Assembly: GCF_963678635.1 (NCBI RefSeq)
Contig: NC_087064.1
Location: 83,695,847 to 83,759,846, forward strand
Direction: 5' to 3'
Length of the DNA stretch: 64,000 bases
Origin: Symsagittifera roscoffensis
Lineage: Eukaryota; Xenacoelomorpha; Acoela; Convolutidae
The first letter of the stretch is position 1; the number at the start of each line of letters is the position of its first letter. Positions 49,882 to 62,683 of this stretch are shown one piece after another. The notes below the pieces were generated by a model, which had not been told where the DNA came from, did not search any database, and saw only the letters and a program-made list of their open reading frames with translations. A program made the translations under genes and the position numbers.

Positions 49882-51968
49882 CTGCACCAATTTGCCGAGT
49901 TGATGAGAAATCAGAAAAGCAACTCTGCAGCATTTTGCGGCGTTGATAGGGAACCATAAAAAAGTAATTCTCAACACTTTGCGACGTTGATGAGAAACCG
50001 AAAAAGTATTTCTCCAGCATTTTGCGGCGTTGGTAAGAAATCAAAGAGAAGTAATTCAGGAGCACTTTGCAGCGTTGATAAAACTGAAAAAAGGAATTCT
50101 GCAGAACATAAAAACCAAAATAAAAAACTCTGCAGGACTTTGCAGCGCTGATAAGAAACCGAAAACGTAATTCTTCAGCATTTTGCAGCGTTGGTAAGAA
50201 GTCAAAAAGAAATACTTCTGCAAAAATAATTCTCCAGCATTTTGCAGCGTTGGTAAGAAGTCAAAAAAAAATACTTCTGCAGCACTTTGCGGCGTTGATA
50301 AGAACTGAAAAAAAGAATTCTGCAGCACTTTGCAGCGCTGATAAGAAACCAAAAAATAATTCTCCAGCATTTTGCGGCGTTGGTAAGAAATCAAAAAGAA
50401 GTAATTCTGCACCAATTTGCCGAGTTGATGAGAAATCAGAAAAGCAACTCTGCAGCATCTTGCGGCGTTGATAGGGAACCATAAAAAAGTAATTCTCAAC
50501 ACTTTGCGACGTTGATGAGAAACCGAAAAAGTATTTCTCCAGCATTTTGCGGCGTTGGTAAGAAATCAAAGAGAAGTAATTCAGGAGCACTTTGCAGCGT
50601 TGATAAAACTGAAAAAAGGAATTCTGCAGAACATAAAAACCAAAATAAAAAACTCTGCAGGACTTTGCAGCGCTGATAAGAAACCGAAAACGTAATTCTT
50701 CAGCATTTTGCAGCGTTGGTAAGAAGTCAAAAAGAAATACTTCTGCAAAAATAATTCTCCAGCATTTTGCGGCGTTGGTAAGAAATCAAAAAGAAGTAAT
50801 TCTGCACCAATTTGCCGAGTTGATGAGAAATCAGAAAAGCAACTCTGCAGCATTTTGCGGCGTTGATAGGGAACCATAAAAAAAGTAATTCTCAACACTT
50901 TGCGACGTTGATGAGAAACCGAAAAAGTAATTCTCCAGCATTTTGCGGCGTTGGTAAGAAGTCAAAAATAAATACTTCTGCAGCACTTTGCGGCGTTGAT
51001 AAGAACTGAAAAAAAGAATTCTGCAGCACTTTGCAGCGCTGATAAGAAGCCAAAAAATAATTCTCCAGCATTTTGCGGCGTTGGTAAGAAATCAAAAAGA
51101 AGTAATTCTGCACCAATTTGCCGAGTTGATGAGAAATCAGAAAAGCAACTCTGCAGCATTTTGCGGCGTTGATAGGGAACCATAAAAAAGTAATTCTCAA
51201 CACTTTGCGACGTTGATGAGAAACCGAAAAAGTATTTCTCCAGCATTTTGCGGCGTTGGTAAGAAATCAAAGAGAAGTAATTCAGGAGCACTTTGCAGCG
51301 TTGATAAAACTGAAAAAAGGAATTCTGCAGAACATAAAAACCAAAATAAAAAACTCTGCAGGACTTTGCAGCGCTGATAAGAAACCGAAAACGTAATTCT
51401 TCAGCATTTTGCAGCGTTGGTAAGAAGTCAAAAATAAATACTTCTGCAGCACTTTGCGGCGTTGATAAGAACTGAAAAAAAGAATTCTGCAGCACTTTGC
51501 AGCGCTGATAAGAAACCAAAAAATAATTCTCCAGCATTTTGCGGCGTTGGTAAGAAATCAAAAAGAAGTAATTCTGCACCAATTTGCCGAGTTGATGAGA
51601 AATCAGAAAAGCAACTCTGCAGCATTTTGCGGCGTTGATAGGGAACCATAAAAAAGTAATTCTCAACACTTTGCGACGTTGATGAGAAACCGAAAAAGTA
51701 TTTCTCCAGCATTTTGCGGCGTTGGTAAGAAATCAAAGAGAAGTAATTCAGGAGCACTTTGCAGCGTTGATAAAACTGAAAAAAGGAATTCTGCAGAACA
51801 TAAAAACCAAAATAAAAAACTCTGCAGGACTTTGCAGCGCTGATAAGAAACCGAAAACGTAATTTTTCAGCATTTTGCAGCGTTGGTAAGAAGTCAAAAA
51901 GAAATACTTCTGCAAAAATAATTCTCCAGCATTTTGCGGCGTTGGTAAGGAATCAAAAAGAAGTAATT
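49882..51968 (+). repeat. Shortened derivatives of the 804 bp HOR
   Basis: The same anchor continues at 49882, 50407, 50802, 51108, 51574 and 51969, so unit lengths fall to 525, 395, 306, 466 and 395 bp. Three units share the same deletion join, CTTCTGCAAAAATAATTCTCC (about 50215, 50742, 51909), in which a monomer start runs into an A-run. Internal deletion followed by amplification explains this better than independent losses. Confidence 0.9.
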
Positions 51969-54072
51969 CTGCACCAATTTGCCGAGTTGATGAGAAATCA
52001 GAAGAGCAACTCTGCAGCATTTTGCGGCGTTGATAGGGAACCATAAAAAAGTAATTCTCAACACTTTGCGACGTTGATGAGAAACCGAAAAAGTAATTCT
52101 CCAGCATTTTGCGGCGTTGGTAAGAAATCAAAGAGAAGTAATTCAGGAGCACTTTGCAGCGTTGATAAAACTGAAAAAAAGAATTCTGCAGAACATAAAA
52201 CCAAAATAAAAAACTCTGCAGGACTTTGCAGCGCTGATAAGAAACCGAAAATGTAATTCTTCAGCATTTTGCAGCGTTGGTAAGAAGTCAAAAAGAAATA
52301 CTTCTGCAGCACTTTGCGGCGTTGATAAGAACTGAAAAAAAGTAATTCTGCAGCACTTTGCAGCGCTGATAAGAAACCAAAAAATAATTCTCCAGCATTT
52401 TGCGGCGTTGGTAAGAAATCAAAAAAAGTAAAATCTGCACCACTTTGCTGCGTTGATAAGAAACCAAAAAAGCAATTCTGCAGCATTTTGCGGCGTTGAT
52501 AGGAAACCAAAAAAATTAATTCTGATACACTTTGCGGCGTTGATGAGTAGCCAACAAAAATAATTCTGCAGAACATAGCATCGTTGATAAAAAACCAAAA
52601 AAATTGATTCTGCAGCACTTTGCAGCGCTGATAAGAAACCAAAAAAGTGGTTTTTCAGCATTTTGCAGCGTTGGTAAGAAATCAAAAATAAGTAATTCTG
52701 CAGCACTTTGCGGCGTTGATAAGAACTGAAAAAAAGTAATTCTGCAGCACTTTGCAGCGCTGATAAGAAACCAAAAAAGTAATTCTCCAGCATTTTGCGG
52801 CGTTGGTAAGAAATCAAAGAGAAGTAATTCAGGAGCACTTTGCAGCGTTGATAAGAACTGAAAAAAGGAGTTCTGCAGAACATAAAAACCAAAATAAAAA
52901 CTCTGCAGGACTTTGCAGCGCTGATAAGAAACCGAAAACGTAATTCTTCAGCATTTTGCAGCGTTGGTAAGAAGTCAAAATGAAATACTTCTGCAGCACT
53001 TTGCGGCGTTGATAAGAACTGAAAAAAAAGTAATTCTGCAGCACTTTGCAGCGCTGATAAGAAACCAAAAAATAATTCTCCAGCATTTTGCGGCGTTGGT
53101 AAATAATGAAAAAGAAGTAATTCTGCACCAATTTGCCGCGTTGATGAGAAATCAGAAAAGCAACTCTGCAGCAATTTGCGGCGTTGATAGGGAACCATAA
53201 AAAAGTAATTCTCAACACTTTGCGGCGTTGATGAGAAACCGAAAAAACTAATTCTGATACACTTGCGGCGTTGATAGGAAACCAAAACAAAAAAAACTCT
53301 GAACACTTTGCGCCGTCAAAAAAAACATTTAGCAGAACATAGCATTGTTGATAAGAACTGAAAAAAAGTAATTCTGCAGCACTTTGCAGCGCTGATAAGA
53401 AACCAAAAAAGTAATTCTCCAGCATTTTGCGGCGTTGGTAAGAAATCAAAGAGAAGTAATTCAGGAGCACTTTGCAGCGTTGATAAGAACTGAAAAAAGG
53501 AGTTCTGCAGAACATAAAAACCAAAATAAAAAACTCAGCAGGACTTTGCAGCGCTGATAAGAAACCGAAAATGTAGTTCTTCAGCTTTTTGCAGCGTTGG
53601 TAAGAAGTCAAAAAGAAATACTTATGCAGCACTTTGCGGCGTTGATAAGAACTGAAAAAAAAGTAATTCTGCAGGACTTTGCAGCGTTGATAAGAAATCA
53701 GAAAAGCAACTCTGCAGCAATTTGCGGCGTTGATAGGGAACCATAAAAAAATAATTCTCAACACTTTGCGGCGTTGATGAGAAACCGAAAATACTAATTC
53801 TGATACACTTGCGGCCTTGATAGGAAACCAAAAAGAAAAACTCTCAACACTTTGCGGCGTCAAAAAAAATAATTCAGCAGAACATAGCATTGTTGATAAG
53901 AAACCAAAAAAAGTAATTCTGCAGCACTTTGCAGCGCTGATAAAAAACCAAAAAATTTAATTCTCCAGAATTTTGCGGCGTTGGTAAGAAATAAAAAAAA
54001 AAATTCTGCAGCATTTTGCAGCGTTGGTAAGAAATCAAAAAAAGTAATTCTGATACACTTTGCGGCGTTGAT
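51969..54072 (+). repeat. Mixed satellite block right of the 804 bp array
   Basis: Monomers of the 36-46 kb type continue (CAGGAGCACTTTGCAGCG, GAACATAAAAACC, GATGAGTAGCC), without a long exact partner except short stretches. Two 12 bp palindromes GTTCTGCAGAAC lie at 52870-52881 and 53502-53513. Monomers cut short at GTCAAAAAAA occur near 53315 and 53860. No non-satellite sequence is visible. Confidence 0.75.
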
Positions 54073-55681
54073 GAGTAGCCAAAAAAAATAATTCTGCAGA
54101 ACATAGCATCGTTGATAAAAAAACCAAAAAAATTGATTCTGCAGCACTTTGCAGCGCTGATAAGAAACAAAAAAAAATTATTCTTCAATATTTTGCAGCG
54201 TTGGTAAGAAATCAAAAATAAGTAATTCTGCAGCACTTTGCGGCGTTGATAAGAACTGAAAAAAAGTAATTCTGCAGCACTTTGCAGCGCTGATAAGAAA
54301 CCAAAAAAGTAATTCTCCAGCATTTTGCGGCGTTGGTAAGAAATCAAAAAGAAGTAATTCTGCACCAATTTGCCGCGTTGATGAGAAATCAGAAAAGCAA
54401 CTCTGCAGCAATTTGCGGCGTTGATAGGGAACCATAAAAAAGTAATTCTCAACACTTTGCGGCGTTGATGAGAAACCGAAAATACTAATTCTGATACACT
54501 TGCGGCGTTGATAGGAAACCAAAAAAAACTCTGAACACTTTGCGGCGTCAAAAAAAATAATTCAGCAGAACATAACATTGTTGATAAGAAACCAAAAAAA
54601 GTAATTCTGCAGCACTTTGCAGCGCTGATAAAAAACCCAAAAAGTAATTCTCCAGAATTTTGCGGCGTTGATAGAAAACCAAAAAAAATTAATTCTGAAG
54701 CACTTTTCGGCGTTGATAAGAAACCAAAAAATTAACTCTCCAGCATTCTGCGGCGTTGGTAAGAAATCAAAAAGAAGTAACTCTGCAGCACTTTGCAGCG
54801 CTGATAAGAAACCAAAAAAGTGATTCTCATCCACTTTGCGGCGTTGATAACAAACCAAAAAAATGATTCTTGAGAACATAGCATCGTTGATGAAAAAGCA
54901 AAAATTTATTTATGAAGCGTTTTGCGGGGTTGATAAGAAACCAAAAAAAAGCAATTCTGCAGCATTTTGCAGCATTGGTAAGAAAACAAAAAGAATTAAT
55001 TCTGCAGCACTTTGCGGAGTTGATAAGAACTGAAAAAAAGTAATTATGCAGCTCTTTGCAGCGCTGATAAGAAACGAAAAACGTAATTCTCCAGCATTTT
55101 GCGGCGTTGGTAAGAAATCAAACAGAAGTAATTCTGGAGCACTTTGCGGCGTTGATAAGAACTGAAAAAAAAGTAATTCTGCAGCACTTTGCAGTGCTGA
55201 TAAGAAACCAAAAAATAATTCTCCAGCATTTTGCGGCGTTGGTAAGAAATCAAAAAGAAGTAATTCTGCACCAATTTGCCGCGTTGATGAGAAATCAAAA
55301 AAGCAACTCTGCAGCAATTTGCGGCGTTGATAGGAAACCATAAAAAAGAAATTCTCAACACTTTTCGGCGTTGATGAGAAACCGAAAAAAGTAATTCTGC
55401 AGCATTTTGCGGCGTAGATAGGAAACCAAAAAAAAACTAATTCTGATACACTTGCGGCGTTGAGAGGAAACCAAAAAAGTAATTCTGCAGAACATAAAAA
55501 CCAAAATGGAGTAATTCTGAAGCATTTTAATCAACTTTGCTGCGTTGATGAGAAATAAAAAAAACCATTCTGCAGCAATTTGCAGCGTTGATAGGATACC
55601 ATAAAAAATTAATTCTGATACACTTTGGGGCGTTGATAAGGATCCAAAAAAAAGTAATTCTGAACACTTTGCGGCGTTGAT
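54073..55681 (+). repeat. 1609 bp tandem duplication, copy 1
   Basis: Followed directly by a second copy at a constant offset of 1609 bp. The only difference I noticed is base 55046 (A, in TAATTATGCAG) against 56655 (C, in TAATTCTGCAG). The unit starts and ends inside the shared text CACTTTGCGGCGTTGAT, consistent with unequal exchange between monomers. Confidence 0.92.
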
Positions 55682-57290
55682 GAGTAGCCAAAAAAAATAA
55701 TTCTGCAGAACATAGCATCGTTGATAAAAAAACCAAAAAAATTGATTCTGCAGCACTTTGCAGCGCTGATAAGAAACAAAAAAAAATTATTCTTCAATAT
55801 TTTGCAGCGTTGGTAAGAAATCAAAAATAAGTAATTCTGCAGCACTTTGCGGCGTTGATAAGAACTGAAAAAAAGTAATTCTGCAGCACTTTGCAGCGCT
55901 GATAAGAAACCAAAAAAGTAATTCTCCAGCATTTTGCGGCGTTGGTAAGAAATCAAAAAGAAGTAATTCTGCACCAATTTGCCGCGTTGATGAGAAATCA
56001 GAAAAGCAACTCTGCAGCAATTTGCGGCGTTGATAGGGAACCATAAAAAAGTAATTCTCAACACTTTGCGGCGTTGATGAGAAACCGAAAATACTAATTC
56101 TGATACACTTGCGGCGTTGATAGGAAACCAAAAAAAACTCTGAACACTTTGCGGCGTCAAAAAAAATAATTCAGCAGAACATAACATTGTTGATAAGAAA
56201 CCAAAAAAAGTAATTCTGCAGCACTTTGCAGCGCTGATAAAAAACCCAAAAAGTAATTCTCCAGAATTTTGCGGCGTTGATAGAAAACCAAAAAAAATTA
56301 ATTCTGAAGCACTTTTCGGCGTTGATAAGAAACCAAAAAATTAACTCTCCAGCATTCTGCGGCGTTGGTAAGAAATCAAAAAGAAGTAACTCTGCAGCAC
56401 TTTGCAGCGCTGATAAGAAACCAAAAAAGTGATTCTCATCCACTTTGCGGCGTTGATAACAAACCAAAAAAATGATTCTTGAGAACATAGCATCGTTGAT
56501 GAAAAAGCAAAAATTTATTTATGAAGCGTTTTGCGGGGTTGATAAGAAACCAAAAAAAAGCAATTCTGCAGCATTTTGCAGCATTGGTAAGAAAACAAAA
56601 AGAATTAATTCTGCAGCACTTTGCGGAGTTGATAAGAACTGAAAAAAAGTAATTCTGCAGCTCTTTGCAGCGCTGATAAGAAACGAAAAACGTAATTCTC
56701 CAGCATTTTGCGGCGTTGGTAAGAAATCAAACAGAAGTAATTCTGGAGCACTTTGCGGCGTTGATAAGAACTGAAAAAAAAGTAATTCTGCAGCACTTTG
56801 CAGTGCTGATAAGAAACCAAAAAATAATTCTCCAGCATTTTGCGGCGTTGGTAAGAAATCAAAAAGAAGTAATTCTGCACCAATTTGCCGCGTTGATGAG
56901 AAATCAAAAAAGCAACTCTGCAGCAATTTGCGGCGTTGATAGGAAACCATAAAAAAGAAATTCTCAACACTTTTCGGCGTTGATGAGAAACCGAAAAAAG
57001 TAATTCTGCAGCATTTTGCGGCGTAGATAGGAAACCAAAAAAAAACTAATTCTGATACACTTGCGGCGTTGAGAGGAAACCAAAAAAGTAATTCTGCAGA
57101 ACATAAAAACCAAAATGGAGTAATTCTGAAGCATTTTAATCAACTTTGCTGCGTTGATGAGAAATAAAAAAAACCATTCTGCAGCAATTTGCAGCGTTGA
57201 TAGGATACCATAAAAAATTAATTCTGATACACTTTGGGGCGTTGATAAGGATCCAAAAAAAAGTAATTCTGAACACTTTGCGGCGTTGAT
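55682..57290 (+). repeat. 1609 bp tandem duplication, copy 2
   Basis: Near-identical partner of 54073-55681. After 57290 the sequence goes on with GATAAGAAACC where copy 1 goes into GATGAGTAGCC, which marks the right boundary. Near identity over 1.6 kb, in an array that is otherwise variable, means a recent event or an assembly effect. Confidence 0.92.
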
Positions 57291-60200
57291 AAGAAACCAA
57301 AAAAAAATAAATCTGCAGCACTTAGGCGCGTTGATAAAATGAAATAGTTCTGAAGCACTTTGCGGCGTTGATAAGAAACCAAAAACAACACTTTCCGGCG
57401 TTTAAAATAAATTAAAAAAAAGTAATTCTGCGCCACTTTGCTGCGTTGATGAGAAATTAAAAAAACAATTCTGCAGCAATTTGCAGCGTTAATAGGAAAC
57501 CATAAATAATTAATTCTGATACATTTGAAGCGTTGATAAGAAACCAAAAAAAAAGTATTTCTGAACACTTTGCGGCGTTGATAAGAAACCAAAAAAAAAC
57601 TAAATCTGCAGCACTTAGCGGCGTTGATAAAATGAATTAATTCTGAAGGACTTTGCGGCGTTGATAAGAAACCAAAAAAAGTAACTCTGCAGAACATAGC
57701 AACGTTGATAGAAAACCATAAACATTTAATTCTGAAGCACTTTGCGGCGTTGATGAGAAACCAAAAAAAAAATTTTTCTGCAGCAGTTTTCGGCATTGAT
57801 AAGAAACCAAAAGGTAATTCTGCAGCAGTTTGCGGCGCTGACAAAAAACCAAAAAAGTAATTCTCCAGTACTTCGCGGCGTTGGTAAGAAATCAACAAGA
57901 AGTAATTCTGCAGCACTTTGCGGCGTTGATAAGAACTAAAAAAAGTAATTCTGCAGAACTTAGCAGCGTTGATGAAAAACTAGAAAGTAATTCTGAAGCG
58001 TTTTCCGGCGCTGATAAGAAACCAAAAACAAGTATTTCTGATGTACTTTGCGGCGCTTAAAAAAAATTAAAAAAAAATAATTCTGCACCACTTTGCTGCG
58101 TTGATAAGAAACCAAAAAAGCAATTCTGCAGCTATTTGCGGCGTTGATAGGACACCAAAAAGTAATTCTGAGACATTTTGCGGCGTTGACAGGAAACCAA
58201 AAAAAAACTAATTCTGAAAACTTTGCGGCGTTGATGAGTAGCCAAAAAAAGTAATTCTGCAGAACATAGCATCGTTGATAAAAAACCAAAAAATATATTT
58301 CTGCAGCACTTTGCAGCGCTGATAAGAAACCAAAAAATTATTCTACAGCATTTTGCGGCGTTGGTAAAAAATCAAAGAAAAGTAATTCTGGAGCACTTTG
58401 CAGCGTTGATAAGAACTGAAAAAAGGAATTCTGCAGAACATAAAAACCAAAATAAAAAACTCTGCAGGACTTTGCAGCGCTGATAAGAAACCAAAAACGT
58501 AATTTTTCAGCAATTTGCAGCGTTGGTAAGATCAAAAAACAGTACTTCTGCACCCGTTTGCGGCGTTGATAGGAACTGAAAAAAATTAATTCTGCAGCAC
58601 TTTGCAGCGCTGATAAGAAACCAAAAAAAAATCCTCCGGCATTTTGCGGCATTGGTAAGAAAACAAAAGAAGTTATTCTGCACCATTTTGCCGCGTTGAT
58701 GAGAAGTCAAAAAAGCAACTCTGCAGCAATTTGCGGCGTTGATAGGGAACCATAAAAAAGTAATTCTCAACACCTTGCGGCGTTGATGAGAAACCGAAAA
58801 AAGTAATTCTGCAGCATTTTGCGGCAGTGATAGGAAACCAAAAAAACATAATTCTGAAGCAATTTTCGTCGTTGGTAAGAAATCGAAAAGAACTAACTCT
58901 GCAGCACTTTGCGTCGTTCATAGGAACTGATAAAAAAGGAACTCTGCAGAACATAAAAACCAAAATAAAGTTAATCTGAAGCATTTTCCGGCGTCAATAA
59001 AAAAACCAAAAAAGTAATTATCCAGAATTTTGCGGCATTGACAAAAAACCAAAAAAAATTAAAATAATTTCGCACCACTTTGCTGCGTTGATGAGAAATC
59101 GAAAAAGCAATTCTGCAGCAATTTGTGGCGTTGATAAGAAACCATAAAAATAATTCTGATACACTTTGGAGCGTTGATAAGAAACAAAAAAAGTAATTTT
59201 GAACACTTTGCGGCGTTGATAAGAAACCAAAAAAGTAATTCTCCAGCACTTTACGGCATTGGTAAGAAATCAATAAGAAAAATAATTCTGCAGAACTTAG
59301 CAGCGTTGATAAAAAAAATTAGTTCTAAAGCACTTTGCGGCGCTGATAAGAAAACAAAAAAGTAAGTTTCCAGCACTTTGCGGCAATGGTAAGAAATAAA
59401 AAAAAAAATTTGCAGCACTTTGCGGTGTTGATAAGAACTAAAAAAAGCAATTCTGCAGCAACTTGCGGCGTTGGTAAGAAACCAAAAACATTTATTCTGA
59501 AGCAGTTTGCGTCGTTGATAAGAAACCAAAAAAATGTAATTCTGCAGCACATTGCAGCGCTGATAAGAAAGCAAAAAAGTATTTCTCCAGCACTTTGCGG
59601 CGTTGGTAGGAAATCAAAAAGAAAGAAATCTGCAGCACTTTGCGGCGTTCATAAGAAATCAAAAAAAAACTAATTCTCCAGCACTTTGAGGCGTTGGTAA
59701 GAAATCAAAAAGAAGTAATTCTGCAGCACTTTGAGGCGTTGGTAAGAAATCAAACAGAAGTAATTCTGCAGCACTTTGCGGCGTTGATAAGAACTAAAAA
59801 AAATAATTCTGCAGCACTTTGCTGCGTTGGTAAGAAATCAATAAAAAAATAAATCTGCAGAACTTAGAAATAAGTTCTAAAGCACTTTGCGGCGCTGATA
59901 AGAAAACAAAAAAAGTAATTCTCCAGCACTTTGCGGCGTTGGTAAGAAATCAAAAAGACGTAAATCTGCAGCACTTTGCTGCGTTGATAAGAACCAAAGA
60001 AAGTAGTTCTGATGCACTTTGCAGCGTTTATAATAAACCAAAAAAACTAACTCTGCACCACTTTGCTCCGTTGATAAGAAACCAAAAACATTTATTCTGA
60101 AGCAATTTGCGTCGTTGATAAGAAACCAAAAAAATGTAATTCTGCAGCACTTTGCAGCGCTGATAAGAAACTAAAAAAGTATTTCTCCAGCACTTTGCGG

Positions 60201-61825
60201 CGTTGGTAAGAAATCAAAAAGATGTAAATCTGCAGCACTTTGCGGCGTTGATAAGAACTAAAAAAAGTAATTCTGATGCACTTTGCGGCGTTTATAATGA
60301 ATCAAAAAAAGTAATTCTGCACCACTTTGCTGCGTTGATAAGAAAACAAAAACATTTATTCTGAAGCAGTTTGCGTCGCTGATAAGAAACCAAAAAAGTA
60401 TTTCTCCAGCACTTTGTGGCGTTGGTAGGAAATCAAAAAGAAGTAAATCTGCAGCACTTTGCGGCGTTGATAAGAACTAAAAAAAGTAATTCTGATGCAC
60501 TTTGCGGCGTTTATAAAAAATCAAAAATGTAATTCTGCACCACTTTGCTGCGTTGATGAGAAATCAAAAAAACAATTCTGCAGCAATTTGCGGCGTTGAT
60601 AGGAAACTATAAAAAAAAGTAATTCTGATACACTTTGGGGCGTTGATAAGAAACCAAAAAAAGTAATTCTGAACAATTTGCGGCGTTGATGAGAAACCAA
60701 ACAAAATCAAATCTGCAGCACTTCGCGACGTTGATAAAAAGAAATAATTCTGAAGGACTTTATGGCGTTGATGAGAAACCAAAAAAAAATAACTGGAAGC
60801 TTTTTGCGGCATTGATAAAAAGCCGAAAAAGATTAATCTGAAGTACTTTGCGGCGTTGATAAGAAACCAGAAAAATTAAATCTGCAGAACATAGCACCGT
60901 TGATAAAAAACCAAAAAAACTTAATCCTGAAGCACTTTTTGGCTTGATAAGAAACCAAAAAAAGTAATTCGGCAGCAGTTTTCGGCATTGATAAGGAACA
61001 AAAAAATAATTCTGCAGCATTTTGCGGCGCTGATAAAAAACCAAAAAAATCATTCTCCAGCACTTTGCGGCGTTGGTAAGAAATCAAAAAAAAATAATTC
61101 TGCAGCACTTTGCGGCGTTGATAAGAACTAAAAAATTAATTCTGCAGAACTTAGCAGCGTTGATAAAAAACTAAGAAAAGTAACTCTGAAGCGTTTTCCG
61201 CGCTGATAAGAAACCAAAAACAATAATTCTGACTAATTTTTTGGCACTGAAAAGAAAACAAAAAATATCAATTCTGCAGCACTTTACGGCGTTGATAAAA
61301 ACTAAAAAAAAGAAATTCAGCAGAACTTAGCAGGTTGATGAAAAAAAGTAATTCTGAAGCGTTTTCCGGCACTGATAAGAAACCAAATACAGTAATTTTG
61401 AATAACTTTTCGGCGTTGACAAGAAATCAAAAAAAGAATTCTCCAGCACTTTGCGGCGATGATAAGCAACCAAAAAATTAATTCTCCAGCACTTTGCGGC
61501 GTTGATAAGAACTAAAAAAGAAATTCTGCAGAACTTAGCAGCGTTGATAAAAAACTAAAAGAAAGTAATTTTGAAGCGTTTTCGGGCGCTGACAAGAAAC
61601 CAAAAACAGTAAAACTCAATAACTTTTTGGCGTTGATAGAAAACGAAAATAATTCAATTCTTCAGCACTTTGCGGCGCTGATAAGAAACCAAAAAAAGTA
61701 ATATTCCAGCACTTTGCGGCGTTGGTAAGAAACCAAAAAGAAATAATTCTGCAGCACTTTGCGGCGTTGATAAGAACTAAAAAAAGTAATTCTGCAGAAC
61801 TTAGCAGGTTGATAAAAAAAAGTAA
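57291..61825 (+). repeat. Divergent satellite block
   Basis: Monomers are intact but long exact copies are scarce. A local unit is visible from the link ACATTTATTCTGAAGCA at about 59488, 60088 and 60352 (600 and 264 bp apart), combined with GATGCACTTTGCGGCG and CACCACTTTGCTGCG monomers in fixed order. One deleted monomer creates a hairpin at 59859-59878. From about 61,180 monomers with GCGTTTTCC recur every 170-250 bp. Confidence 0.75.
59859..59878 (+). other. Perfect 8 bp hairpin with a GAAA loop
   Basis: AGAACTTA is followed by GAAA and then its exact reverse complement TAAGTTCT. The sequence arises where a GAACTTAGCAGCG monomer has lost its core and joins the following AGTTCTAAAGC monomer (compare 59287-59325). 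A chance product of the deletion is the simplest reading. Confidence 0.8.
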
Positions 61826-62557
61826 TTCTGAAGCGTTTTCCGCGCTGATAAGCAACCAAAAACAATAATTCTGACTAACTTTTCGGCACTGAAAAGAAAA
61901 CAAAAAAAATCAATTCTGCAGCACTTTTCCGCGCTGATAAGAAACCAAAAAAGTAATTCTCCAGCACTTTGCAGCGTTGGTAAGAAATCAAAAAGAAGTA
62001 ATTCTGCAGCACTTTACGGCGTTGATAAGAACTAAAAAAAAAAAATTCAGCAGAACTTAGCAGGTTGATAAAAAAAAGTAATTCTGAAGCGTTTTCCGGC
62101 GCTGATAAGAAACCAAATACAGTAATTCTGAAAAACTTTTCGGCGTTGATAAGAAATCAAAAACAAAATTCTCCAGCACTTTGCGGCGATGATAAGCAAC
62201 CAAAAAAGTAATTCTCCAGCACTTTGCGGCGTTGATAAGAACTAAAAAAAGAAATTCTGCAGAACTTAGCAGCGTTGATAAAAAACTAAAAGAAAGTAAT
62301 TCTGAAGCGTTTTCCGGCGCTGACAAGAAACCAAAAACAGTAAAACTCAATAAATTTTGGCGTTGATAAGAAAACAAAAATAATTCAATTCTGCAGCACT
62401 TTGAGGCGCTGATAAGAAACCAAAAAAGTAATTCTCCAGCACTTTGCGGCGTTGGTAAGAAACCAAAAAGAAATAATTCTGCAGCACTTTGCGCCGTTGG
62501 TAAGAAATCAAAAAGAAGTAATTCTGCAGCACTTTGCGGTGTTGCTAAGAACTAAAA

Positions 62558-62590
62558 AATAAGAACGTGCAATGCAAACCAAAATATGGT
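62558..62590 (+). other. Short stretch not explained by the monomer
   Basis: Between an AAGAACTAAAAAATAAG link and GGTAATTCTG lies ACGTGCAATGCAAACC followed by AAAATATGG, which does not fit any monomer variant elsewhere. A related but altered version lies near 62890-62912 (AAGAACTTGAAAACAAAAA), and an identical one at 63864-63896. It could be a badly decayed monomer or a small insertion. Confidence 0.6.
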
Positions 62591-62649
62591 AATTCTGAAT
62601 AACTTTTCGGCGTTGATAAGAAATAAAAAAAAATCTCCAGCACTTTGCG

Positions 62650-62683
62650 GCGATGATAAGCAACCTGCGATGATAAGCAACTT
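62650..62683 (+). repeat. 17 bp tandem pair GCGATGATAAGCAACCT
   Basis: Two copies of a 17 bp unit (62650-62666 and 62667-62683) made from the core and GATA part of a monomer, without the A-run and start element. Repeated at 63956-63989 as part of the 1306 bp-spaced duplication. Confidence 0.85.

Noticed and set aside
54073-57290. Calling the 1609 bp pair a proven biological duplication
   Set aside because: Near identity can also come from assembly of a repetitive region. The sequence alone cannot decide, so it is reported as a repeat with this caveat.
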